Origin: Proteiniphilum sp.
GTDB taxonomy: Bacteria > Bacteroidota > Bacteroidia > Bacteroidales > Dysgonomonadaceae
DNA length: 10,362 bases
Reading direction: 5' to 3'
Assembly (NCBI GenBank): GCA_016649795.1
Contig: JAENWZ010000059.1
Location: 1 to 10,362, forward strand
Below the pieces are notes generated by a model. The model saw only the letters and a program-made list of their open reading frames with translations. It was not told the DNA's origin and searched no databases. Numbering within the stretch: position 1 is the stretch's first letter; the number at the start of each line of letters is the position of its first letter. Made by a program: the position numbers and the translations under genes. Shown here piece by piece: positions 1-6,280 of the stretch.

Positions 1-315
1 CCCGTTGAGATATTACTGAACGAAACAGACAAAAACCTGCTTCCCGGGCTTACCGTGAGTTGCAGAATCATCATGGATAAGATTGAGGATGTGCTTTACA
101 TCCCTTTGGATGCAATGAGAATGGAGGGGGACATCAATTATGTCTATAAAAAAAGCGGTAAGAGCTACGATAAAGTGACCATAGAGACCGGTGTCAATAA
201 TACCGACTATGTGGTTGTTTTGGATGGATTGAAAGAGGGGGACCAAATAGCGCTGGTCGATCCTTTCGCTGTCACCACCGAAGAGAATAAAACGGGAAAT
301 GTGGAAAAAGAATGA
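1..315 (+). CDS. Periplasmic adaptor subunit (HlyD/RND-type), C-terminal fragment
   Basis: The reading frame is open from base 1 without a stop, so this is the 3' end of a gene that starts left of the window; the internal Met at base 55 is not a start. About 104 residues are visible. They begin in the last part of the beta-barrel domain (segment LLPGLTVSCRI) and continue into a membrane-proximal domain (VLYIPLDAMR, then a strand-rich stretch ending GLKEGDQIALVDPF). This is the usual end of adaptors that link an inner-membrane transporter to a TolC channel. The tail after that (TEENKTGNVEKE) is hydrophilic. The stop overlaps the start of the next adaptor gene by 4 nt (ATGA), which implies translational coupling. 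The LLPGLTVSC segment resembles the end of that second adaptor (LKPGMTVSC), so the two are probably related subunits of one machine. The substrate is unknown. Confidence 0.85.
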   Translation, partial: PVEILLNETDKNLLPGLTVSCRIIMDKIEDVLYIPLDAMRMEGDINYVYKKSGKSYDKVTIETGVNNTDYVVVLDGLKEGDQIALVDPFAVTTEENKTGNVEKE

Positions 316-1316
316 AAAAAGAAAACTTATACAATCATTTGTTCACCCTATTATTGATCCTCTCCCTGATCTCCTGCGGAGATGGATTAGGGATTGGCGG
401 TAAAAAGAGCGCAACATCAGATGGGAATACGATCGTGGAGACAGGGGAGCTGGCGGCCATCAACTCAATCTCTTTTGTGATCCCCAGATATGGACGCAAC
501 TGGTATGAGATGAAGATCATCGGTCTGCTGAATCATGGGGAGATCGTAAAAAAAGGCGATTCGGTCGCTCAACTGGATCCGGCAGACATCAACAAATACA
601 TCCTGGAGAGAGAGAGCAGTCTGGAGACACAGCTTGCTACACTGGAAAAAATGTACGTTGAACAGGAGAACAGAAAACAGGAAAGTGAGTCGCGCATTAA
701 GAACGAACTGGCATCCTATGATTTACGAAAAATTGAACTGGAGGCAACCCGTTTTGAATCGGCACGGTTGCAACAAATAAAACAGTTGGAGTTTGAACAA
801 GCCACCATCAACCTGGAGAAGGAGAAAAGAATTTTTGAGTTAAGCAAGAAGATCAATGAAAGTAATCTGCAGATTCAGGAAATAAGGGTTGAGCAGATCA
901 AGAAAAACATCGTAGATGCGAAGGCACTGCTCCCCACCCTCACCTTGCGCACCCCGGTATCGGGTGTTTTTCAGATTGAGGTAAACCGTCAGGATGCGAC
1001 CAACAGCAACTACAAGATCGGGGACAATATCTATGCCGGCAACAACCTGGCAAACGTTCCGGAATTGGAATTTATGAAGGTCATGACACAGGTGAATGAA
1101 ACCGATTTTTTAAAAATTAGCCTTAACCAGAAAGTAACCGTTCGTTTGGATGCGTTACCCAAAGTAGCTTTTGAGGGTGAGGTTATCTATATCGGGAAGC
1201 TTTGCCGTCCGAAAGAACGCAATTCACGACAAAAGGTGTTCGATGTGGAGGTGAAAATAGTGAAGCCTGATGATCGGTTGAAGCCCGGTATGACAGTAAG
1301 TTGTGAATTTTTATAA
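312..1316 (+). CDS. HlyD-family periplasmic adaptor, lipoprotein
   Basis: This 334-residue protein begins with a lipoprotein signal: a Lys-containing start, a hydrophobic stretch at about 10-20 and the lipobox LISC, with Cys22 as the predicted lipidated residue. A first half of a lipoyl-like domain follows (about 44-92, with GEIVKKGDSVAQLDP). A long charged helical hairpin, predicted coiled coil, spans about 95-205. The second lipoyl half is around 209-225 (LTLRTPVSGVF), and a beta-barrel domain runs from about 250 to the end. This is the HlyD/MacA-type adaptor plan, and it would bridge the MacB-like permease and the TolC-like channel across the periplasm. The protein stops right after LKPGMTVSCEFL, so it lacks the C-terminal membrane-proximal strands that the upstream adaptor keeps. 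The start at 312 overlaps the preceding stop (ATGA) and gives the intact signal peptide. The family call is firm; the transported substrate cannot be read from the sequence. Confidence 0.88.
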   Translation: MKKENLYNHLFTLLLILSLISCGDGLGIGGKKSATSDGNTIVETGELAAINSISFVIPRYGRNWYEMKIIGLLNHGEIVKKGDSVAQLDPADINKYILERESSLETQLATLEKMYVEQENRKQESESRIKNELASYDLRKIELEATRFESARLQQIKQLEFEQATINLEKEKRIFELSKKINESNLQIQEIRVEQIKKNIVDAKALLPTLTLRTPVSGVFQIEVNRQDATNSNYKIGDNIYAGNNLANVPELEFMKVMTQVNETDFLKISLNQKVTVRLDALPKVAFEGEVIYIGKLCRPKERNSRQKVFDVEVKIVKPDDRLKPGMTVSCEFL

Positions 1317-1327
1317 CAGGATCGATT

Positions 1328-2566
1328 ATGCAGTACGGAGAGAATATACGTTTGGCACTGAAGGGATTGACGGACCATAAGTTCCGTTCATTTTTAACTA
1401 TGCTGGGGATCATATTTGGCGTTGCCTCAGTGATCACCATGCTGTCAATTGGTGAAGGGGCCAAACGTGAAGCTATTGCCAAATACCAGGACCTGGGTGT
1501 CAACAACATCATCATCAGAGAGAAATCACTTTCCGACAGCGAGCTGGAGGATGTGAGGGCCAAGTTCTCCCAGGGACTCTCCATCCAGGATGCCCGTGTC
1601 ATCCAGGAGATTGTGCCGGGTGTGGAAAAAATTGCCTCACAGGCAGAGAAAAGCAGCGATGTGAAGTACAACGACAAATCGGTGAAATCGACCATCATAG
1701 GGATCACTCCCGATTTTTTGGGAATGATGAACTATTCCGTAGAGAAGGGTTACCTCATTAATAAAAATCATTACGACAAAAGATTAAAGGTATGTGTACT
1801 GGGTGCCGGCATTGCCGCTACATTCTTTAAAGGAGAAGAGCCCGTGGGGCAGATGGTAAAGATCGACGATCAATGGCTGGAGGTGATCGGTGTATTGAAA
1901 ACGAAGAGTCTTTTTACCGAAACAGTAGGTGAACTGGCTGCAAGAGATTTGAATACCGATGTCTATGTGCCATTGTCGCTTTTTTTAAACCGCTTTACGC
2001 CTGAGAATATTCTTGCCAGCCAGATACAACAGATAACAGTGCAGATCAACAACTCCGATAAGCTGATGGAGGCATCCAAGATCATCGATGAGATCCTGAA
2101 GAGACATCATTTTAATAACGATGATTACAGTATTGTAATTCCCTTTGAGCTGTTGAAACAGGAAGAGAAAGAGCGGCAGATCTATAATATCTTGCTGGGG
2201 GCTATCGCGGCTATCTCCCTGTTGGTAGGCGGTATTGGCATTATGAATATCATGCTTGCAACAGTGATGGAACGTACCCGGGAGATCGGTATCCGCAGGG
2301 CTGTAGGAGCACGCAAAGTGGATATAATGAGTCAGTTTGTGACTGAGTCGGTAGCAATCAGCATCACCGGGGGAATCATAGGGGTCCTCATCGGTGTCCT
2401 GCTCTCTCTGACAGTCACTCTGTTCACTGATATCACTACCTTTATTAAACCCTACTCCGTGCTGGTTGCATTCTCTTTCTCGGTCATTGTGGGCGTTAGT
2501 TTTGGTTACCTGCCGGCAAAAAATGCCGCCAATTTAAAACCGGTTGACTCCATACGCCACGAATAA
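1328..2566 (+). CDS. MacB/FtsX-family ABC transporter permease
   Basis: This 412-residue inner-membrane protein has the MacB permease plan. TM1 lies at about 22-42, a large periplasmic (MacB_PCD-like) domain at about 45-280, and three more membrane segments at about 286-310, 340-365 and 377-397. The loop after TM2 carries ERTREIGIRRAVGAR (315-329), the conserved segment that contacts the ATPase in FtsX/MacB/LolCE transporters. Unlike E. coli MacB, the ATPase is not fused at the N-terminus but encoded by the next gene. Transporters of this class do not form a classical transmembrane channel. They work by mechanotransmission, driving substrate from the periplasm through an adaptor into a TolC duct. 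The gene starts 11 nt after the adaptor stop and its own stop is 14 nt before the ATPase start. The complete set of adaptor, permease, ATPase and channel argues for export of a drug, toxin, peptide or lipid rather than Lol lipoprotein sorting. Confidence 0.93.
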   Translation: MQYGENIRLALKGLTDHKFRSFLTMLGIIFGVASVITMLSIGEGAKREAIAKYQDLGVNNIIIREKSLSDSELEDVRAKFSQGLSIQDARVIQEIVPGVEKIASQAEKSSDVKYNDKSVKSTIIGITPDFLGMMNYSVEKGYLINKNHYDKRLKVCVLGAGIAATFFKGEEPVGQMVKIDDQWLEVIGVLKTKSLFTETVGELAARDLNTDVYVPLSLFLNRFTPENILASQIQQITVQINNSDKLMEASKIIDEILKRHHFNNDDYSIVIPFELLKQEEKERQIYNILLGAIAAISLLVGGIGIMNIMLATVMERTREIGIRRAVGARKVDIMSQFVTESVAISITGGIIGVLIGVLLSLTVTLFTDITTFIKPYSVLVAFSFSVIVGVSFGYLPAKNAANLKPVDSIRHE

Positions 2567-2580
2567 AAAATTGCAAAACA

Positions 2581-3279
2581 ATGTTGATAGAAATAAAAGA
2601 GTTAAAAAAGAACTACTCGTTGGGAAGCAGCGAGATCCCTGTCATCCACGGCATCAATCTTAACATAAAGAAGAACGAGTATGTTGCCATCATGGGTCCT
2701 TCCGGTTCGGGGAAATCCACATTAATGAATATTCTCGGCTGTCTCGATACGGCATCCAGCGGTCATTACTTTCTGAACAATGTGGATGTCAGCACCCTGG
2801 ATGATGATGCTCTCTCCATCATGAGAAACAAAGAGATAGGGTTTATATTTCAGAATTTCAACCTCCTTCCACGTCTGAATGCCATCCAGAATGTTGAACT
2901 CCCGCTCATCTATTCTGGGACACCCGCTCACGAACGACGGGAAAAGGCATTACAGGCACTTGAAAAGGTGGCATTGACAGACCGGATCCATCACAAACCG
3001 AACGAACTGAGTGGTGGTCAGCGGCAAAGAGTGGCTATTGCCAGGGCACTGGTGACCAATCCCGGAATTTTACTGGCCGACGAGCCGACCGGTGCGCTGG
3101 ATTCAAAAACCGGGGTAGAAATCATGCGTCTTTTTGATGACCTGCACAGGGAAGGCAATACCATTATTCTTATTACACACGAACAGGAAATTGCAAACTA
3201 TGCACATCGAAGTATCTATTTGAAAGATGGCATGATTCACTCCGATCAGTTGAACACGCAGCAGAAAAAACAATTTTAA
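2581..3279 (+). CDS. MacB/LolD-type ABC transporter ATP-binding protein
   Basis: This 232-residue cytoplasmic ATPase has every nucleotide-binding motif intact. Walker A is GPSGSGKST (39-47), the Q-loop Gln is at about 91 (FIFQNFNLL), the signature is LSGGQRQR (143-150), Walker B is ILLADEP (163-169) followed by the D-loop GALDSKT, and the switch His is at 200 (ITH). Length and motifs match the MacB/LolD/FtsE group. It should dimerise under the permease encoded just upstream and power substrate export by ATP hydrolysis. The 14-nt spacer to the permease stop contains no promoter-like sequence. The last dozen residues (SDQLNTQQKKQF) are a polar tail beyond the conserved domain. The LolD alternative is less likely, because the operon also encodes periplasmic adaptors and a TolC-type channel, which the Lol system does not use. 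Confidence 0.94.
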   Translation: MLIEIKELKKNYSLGSSEIPVIHGINLNIKKNEYVAIMGPSGSGKSTLMNILGCLDTASSGHYFLNNVDVSTLDDDALSIMRNKEIGFIFQNFNLLPRLNAIQNVELPLIYSGTPAHERREKALQALEKVALTDRIHHKPNELSGGQRQRVAIARALVTNPGILLADEPTGALDSKTGVEIMRLFDDLHREGNTIILITHEQEIANYAHRSIYLKDGMIHSDQLNTQQKKQF

Positions 3280-3296
3280 TTCATACGAAAAAAGAG

Positions 3297-4799
3297 ATGA
3301 CAACACACAATAATGTGAAGAAACTACTTTTCATCGGAACACTATTATTTATACATAGTATATCACTGCAAAGTCAGTCCATACATACACTCACACTTGA
3401 AGAAAGCATTGAGATTGCCAGGAGTAAAAGTTTCACAATGTTGATGCTGGGAGAAGATCTCAAGATTGCAGATTATAATTTGAAATCGGCAACCAGCAGG
3501 TTAAAGACCCACATAGACATGACCATCGCATCTCCCCAATACAGCGAGACCATCGAGAGCTGGAAGGATTCGACGGGGATCACCTATTATTATCCGAACA
3601 AGGAGTTGGGTCATTCCAGTACACTGACTATCAACCAGCCTTTGCCCACCGACGGGAATATCTTTATTCAGAATTCATTGTCCAGTGGTGAGGATCTGCA
3701 GAGTAGTTTCCGCTCTTCCCGCTTGCGGTCACGTATTGGATTCAATCAGCCGCTCAGCTCTTTCTATGCGTACAACAGTATCCGCTCAACACTCAAAAGG
3801 GCCGAACTGGATTACGAACGATCCAACAAGCAGTTCAAAAGAGAAGAGCTCAATCTCGTGTACCAGGTGAGCAGTGCCTATTACAACCTGTTGTCGCTAC
3901 AGAGAAGCATGGAGATTGCGGAGCTTGACCTGGAGAGGCAGATGGAAGCCTTTGAAATTTCAAAAAACAAATATGCGGCGGGACTGATCCGGGAAGTGGA
4001 TGCACTACAGATGGAGGTGGATCTGGCCGAAGCGCAGAACAACTATGATATTGCCATCCTGAACGAAATTTCGTCCAAAAATTCATTCAAAGAGCTTCTG
4101 GGCCTGGATCTGAACGACAGCATCGCCTTAAGCAGCGAACTCAACTATCAGATTGTGATCATTGATCCCGGGAAAGCGGTCGAGCTGGCACTAAAGAACC
4201 GGCTGGAAGTGAGGGAACAGGAGATACAGATCGAGTTGCAGAAACTGAGTATTAAACAGATAAGATCGAACGGGATGATACAAGGCAGAATTGATGCTTA
4301 CTTTGAAAAAGCAGGCGTAAACCAGCAGCCCGATATTGGTTTTTTCAACTCTATCAAAAACTCCTACAGCAATCTGATAGATAGAGACGCCAGCTACGGC
4401 GTAGGTTTAACCATCACCATTCCTATTCTCGATTGGGGTGAGAACAAGGCCCTGGTAAGGGCCTCCGAATCGAGATTAAAACAGTCGACCCTTCGAAAAG
4501 AAGAGGTAGAACGGGAAATAGAGACAGAGGTGAAGAATCTCATCGCTGCCATCAACAGTAACCTGAAACGATTACAAGTACTGGAGAAAAACGTGTTTGT
4601 GGCCGAAAAAAGTTTTGAGATCACCCGGCAACGATTCTCTGATGGAGATATCGATAGTCAGGGTCTTGCCCTGGAACGAAATCGTCTCAACAATGCCTAC
4701 ACGTCACACCTGAGGGCTTTCATCAACTATCAGCTCTCACTGGCTGATCTAACAAGAAAAACATTTTATGATTTTCGAACACATCAGGAAATAAATTAA
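3297..4799 (+). CDS. TolC-family outer-membrane efflux channel
   Basis: This 500-residue protein starts with a cleavable signal peptide: KK at 8-9, a hydrophobic core at about 10-24, and likely cleavage near LQS-QS at 26-28. There is no lipobox Cys. The mature part has the duplicated outer-membrane efflux protein (OEP) plan. Each half has long amphipathic helices, for example about 183-270 (with AYYNLLSLQRS and the KYAAGLI segment) and about 382-490. The second half is introduced by the beta-strand segment GLTITIPILDWGENKA (370-385), the typical entry from the barrel into the periplasmic helices. As a trimer it would form the outer-membrane exit duct for the efflux system. The gene begins 17 nt after the ATPase stop and is the last of the operon. 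The extra sequence at about 75-150 before the first helical pair is rich in Ser and Thr and presumably holds barrel strands. The family is clear, the substrate is not. Confidence 0.93.
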   Translation: MTTHNNVKKLLFIGTLLFIHSISLQSQSIHTLTLEESIEIARSKSFTMLMLGEDLKIADYNLKSATSRLKTHIDMTIASPQYSETIESWKDSTGITYYYPNKELGHSSTLTINQPLPTDGNIFIQNSLSSGEDLQSSFRSSRLRSRIGFNQPLSSFYAYNSIRSTLKRAELDYERSNKQFKREELNLVYQVSSAYYNLLSLQRSMEIAELDLERQMEAFEISKNKYAAGLIREVDALQMEVDLAEAQNNYDIAILNEISSKNSFKELLGLDLNDSIALSSELNYQIVIIDPGKAVELALKNRLEVREQEIQIELQKLSIKQIRSNGMIQGRIDAYFEKAGVNQQPDIGFFNSIKNSYSNLIDRDASYGVGLTITIPILDWGENKALVRASESRLKQSTLRKEEVEREIETEVKNLIAAINSNLKRLQVLEKNVFVAEKSFEITRQRFSDGDIDSQGLALERNRLNNAYTSHLRAFINYQLSLADLTRKTFYDFRTHQEIN

Positions 4800-4844
4800 G
4801 CTCCTTCACGCTATTATCCTGTTAGCTTCCTGATTGTTCCCGGA

Positions 4845-4894
4845 AACTGGCTTTATTGAAAAATAGTCTCTGCTATCTTTTCGTAAAGCCGGTT
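4845..4894 (+). terminator. Long imperfect hairpin, candidate terminator of the efflux operon
   Basis: An 11-bp outer stem (4845-4855 with 4884-4894, one T-G wobble) encloses an inner stem of 9 bp (4858-4866 with 4873-4882, one bulged C) and the hexaloop TCTCTG. A small TT/G internal loop separates the two stems. The structure lies 45 nt after the tolC-like stop and is followed by a pyrimidine-rich stretch (GTTTTCTTCTCTT). That is weaker than a classical T-run but compatible with termination or 3'-end protection on the + strand. The pairing is directly visible; the role is inferred. The rest of 4800-4989 has no convincing gene or promoter, only a short direct repeat GTCTGA at about 4975-4989. 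Confidence 0.5.
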
Positions 4895-4989
4895 ACGTTT
4901 TCTTCTCTTATGACGATAAAGCGGTTGGAGTGGAAAATTAAAGTACCGCTGCATATAAGAACTGGACATACAGTGGTCTGAGAGGTCTG

Positions 4990-5029
4990 AAAAAAAAGTA
5001 GGAAGAAAACTGCTTCGTTTTCCTCCTAC
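4990..5029 (-). terminator. Intrinsic terminator of the tRNA-Lys/rpsP unit
   Basis: Read on the minus strand, GTAGGAGGAAAAC (5029-5017) pairs with GTTTTCTTCCTAC (5010-4998) over 13 bp. The one non-Watson-Crick position is a G-U wobble, and the loop has 6 nt. Eight consecutive T follow on that strand (the A-run 4990-4997 on the + strand). The hairpin begins 38 nt after the rpsP stop. On the + strand the wobble becomes an A-C mismatch and no T-run follows, so it is oriented for leftward transcripts. Confidence 0.9.
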
Positions 5030-5067
5030 ACTATTTACACTATTTAGTATGTTTCTTATTCTAAATC

Positions 5068-5826
5068 TTATTCTGCTGATTTTTCTTTCTTCTCTTCAAC
5101 AGCAGGCGCTTCCGCTTTAGGTTCTTCTGTTGCAGCAGGCGCTTCTTCAACCACAGGAGCTTCTTTAACCACAGGAGCTTCTTTCACAGCCGGAGTTTCT
5201 TCAACCACAGGTGCTTCTTCCACAACAGGAGTTTCTTCAACTACTGGTGCTTCCGCTTTGGGTTCTTCTGATACGGCTGGTGTTTCTTCCACAGCCGGTG
5301 CTTCTTCAACAACAGGTGCTTCTTCAACTTCAGCAACCGGTACTACCGGAGCATTTGCAGCAGCTTCATCAGCCCTTTTCTTAGCTATTGTTTCAGCTCT
5401 TACTTTGTTAACCTCTTTTTCAGCATCCATACGTGCTTTTTCATCAGCGCGTTGTAACTCTTCATCCTTCAGTTTCAGAGAATGAGTAGTCTGTTGTTTG
5501 TTGTTTTTCCACGCTTCGAATCTCTTATCGGCTTCAGCCTCATCGAAAGCGCCTTTGGTTACACCACCCAGGAGATGTTTCTTCATCAATACACCTTCGT
5601 CCGATAAAATATTACGAACGGTGTCGGAGGGTTGTGCCCCTGTTTGCAGCCAATACAAAGCTCTGTCGAAATCTAAAGTGATCGTAGCAGGATTAGTGTT
5701 CGGGTTGTATGAACCAATCCTTTCAATATACTTTCCATCCCGTGGAGCTCTGCTATCTGCAACAATAATCTGATAAAAAGGATAATTTTTGCGTCCTCTT
5801 CTCTGTAAACGTAATTTTGTTGCCAT
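5068..5826 (-). CDS. rpsP: 30S ribosomal protein S16 with long repetitive C-terminal tail
   Basis: S16 binds 16S rRNA and is needed for 30S assembly. The first ~85 residues are a standard S16 domain (MATKLRLQRRGRKNYPFYQI, then VADSRAPRDGKYIERIGSYNP and the ALYWLQTGAQPSDTVRNIL segment). Residues about 90-155 form a charged, Ala-rich, probably helical extension. From about 160 to 252 the protein is low-complexity, made of hexads such as EEAPVV, EETPAV and KEAPVV with two longer blocks containing EEPKAEAP. It ends EEKKEKSAE. Most bacterial S16 proteins have only about 80-90 residues. C-terminal extensions are known in Bacteroidetes, but this one is long and strongly acidic. The tail is coded by near-identical 18-bp repeats, so its length may vary between strains. 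The start is fixed by the conserved N-terminus. Upstream (minus strand AAGAACTACTAA) there is no Shine-Dalgarno sequence, usual for this phylum. No separate promoter is seen, so it is probably transcribed with the tRNA-Lys gene 69 nt upstream. Confidence 0.96.
   Translation of the reverse strand: MATKLRLQRRGRKNYPFYQIIVADSRAPRDGKYIERIGSYNPNTNPATITLDFDRALYWLQTGAQPSDTVRNILSDEGVLMKKHLLGGVTKGAFDEAEADKRFEAWKNNKQQTTHSLKLKDEELQRADEKARMDAEKEVNKVRAETIAKKRADEAAANAPVVPVAEVEEAPVVEEAPAVEETPAVSEEPKAEAPVVEETPVVEEAPVVEETPAVKEAPVVKEAPVVEEAPAATEEPKAEAPAVEEKKEKSAE
5108..5335 (-). repeat. In-frame 18-bp tandem repeats inside the rpsP tail
   Basis: Written on the + strand, the array is a 33-bp block (5108-5140), six 18-bp units (5141-5248, for example GCTTCTTCAACCACAGGA), a second copy of the 33-bp block (5249-5281) and about three more 18-bp units (5282-5335, the last diverged). 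Units differ at only a few positions. All lengths are multiples of three, so changes in copy number keep the rpsP frame. The nested order (block plus units, twice) suggests that a larger segment was duplicated after the short units had amplified. Confidence 0.85.
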
Positions 5827-5869
5827 TTAGTAGTTCTTTTAAATGAGTATAATTTGTATTTGCAGAAAC

Positions 5870-5888
5870 ACCCGCCATTACAGCGGGT
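5870..5888 (-). other. Short hairpin between tRNA-Lys and rpsP
   Basis: On the minus strand ACCCGC and GCGGGT pair perfectly around the 7-nt loop TGTAATG, starting 7 nt after the tRNA 3' end. The following bases (GTTTCTGC) are only weakly T-rich. It could be a weak terminator, an attenuator that lowers the ratio of rpsP mRNA to tRNA, or a landing site for 3' processing of the tRNA. The stem is visible; the role is a guess. Confidence 0.4.
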
Positions 5889-5895
5889 TCTTCTG

Positions 5896-5968
5896 TGATC
5901 CGCCTGGGGTTCGAACCCAGGACCCCATCCTTAAAAGGGATGTGCTCTACCAGCTGAGCTAGCGAATC
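5896..5968 (-). tRNA. trnK: tRNA-Lys, anticodon UUU
   Basis: The minus-strand sequence folds into a full 73-nt cloverleaf. The acceptor stem pairs GATTCGC with GCGGATC (one T-G wobble). The D arm carries AGCTGGTAGA. The anticodon stem CATCC/GGATG holds the loop CTTTTAA with anticodon TTT. The T arm is CTGGG TTCGAAC CCCAG, with the invariant TTCGA. The discriminator base is A at 5896. CCA is not encoded (the next bases are CAG), so the 3' end must be added by CCA-adding enzyme. It lies between ahcY and rpsP on the same strand and has its own promoter. Confidence 0.97.
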
Positions 5969-5998
5969 AGCCTAAATGCTTTCTTTCAAAAGCGAGTG

Positions 5999-6029
5999 CA
6001 AAGATAAAACGTTTATTTTAAATTTGCAA
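5999..6029 (-). promoter_or_regulatory. Bacteroidetes-type promoter for tRNA-Lys (and probably rpsP)
   Basis: The minus strand has TATCTTTG (6006-5999), a full match to the Bacteroidetes -7 consensus TAnnTTTG. A TTG -33 element lies at 6029-6027 with a spacer of 20 bp, the spacing known for the primary sigma factor of this phylum. The predicted transcript start is near 5992, giving a leader of about 24 nt before the mature tRNA. The rest of 5969-6119 shows no gene. Confidence 0.75.
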
Positions 6030-6119
6030 CTGTTAAAGCGATTAAATCCCATTATTTTTCCCCTCTTAAAGATAACCCTTTCAAAACTAAAGGATTTTGC
6101 TGCAATCATTTTCCGGAGA

Positions 6120-6275
6120 GCTGATTGCTGACTGCTGACCGCTAACCGCTGAAAGCTTAAAACTGATCGCTAAAACCCAAACCGCTGCCCTTACAATGCT
6201 TTCACCTAAAGAGCTTATAGCTGACCGCTTTCCGCTTATTGCTTATAGCTTATAGCTTATAGCTTATAGCTGACA
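6120..6275. repeat. Degenerate heptanucleotide repeat array between ahcY and tRNA-Lys
   Basis: About 22 consecutive 7-bp units of the form GCTnAnn run from 6120 to 6275, ending 5 bp before the ahcY stop codon. The left part has GCTGATT, GCTGACT, GCTGACC, GCTAACC, GCTGAAA, GCTTAAA. The right part has GCTGACC, GCTTTCC, GCTTATT, four perfect GCTTATA (6241-6268) and GCTGACA. The phase is kept across the whole stretch apart from 1-bp shifts near 6183 and 6212, even where single units have decayed (6176-6212). The units have no coding frame logic, being a 7-bp period with stops in them. AGCT-containing neighbours can form small hairpins (AGCT-TAT-AGCT). The function is unknown; 3'-end structure for the ahcY transcript or replication slippage are possible. 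No other terminator for ahcY is evident. Confidence 0.8.
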
Positions 6276-6280
6276 ACTGT

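Noticed and set aside
55..315. Complete 86-residue gene starting at the Met at base 55
   Set aside because: The frame is open back to base 1 and the upstream residues continue the adaptor barrel, so the Met is internal to a gene cut by the window edge.
1183..1707. 174-codon open frame on the minus strand across the end of the second adaptor and the start of the permease
   Set aside because: It spans the junction of two firmly identified + strand genes, its translation is Ser/Met-rich without a recognisable domain, and it has no promoter or ribosome site. It is a shadow of the real genes.
2581..3279. Reading the permease/ATPase pair as a Lol lipoprotein-sorting or FtsEX system
   Set aside because: Both share the fold, but two periplasmic adaptors and a TolC-family channel in the same operon fit a MacAB-TolC-type exporter, and no FtsX or LolC/E-specific partner is seen.
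5258..5485. + strand frame of Ser/Thr/Ala repeats opposite the S16 tail
   Set aside because: It arises from reading the 18-bp rpsP repeats on the other strand. Low complexity, no start signals and the certain S16 identity on the minus strand rule it out.
6061..6095. CCTTT...AAAGG inverted repeat as a terminator
   Set aside because: The stem is only 5 bp and A/T-rich, with a short mixed tail (ATTTTGC). It is too weak to call on either strand.
5108..6275. CRISPR-like interpretation of the 18-bp and 7-bp repeats
   Set aside because: The units are contiguous, without unique spacers. The 18-bp units are coding and in frame, the 7-bp units are far too short, and no cas gene is present.
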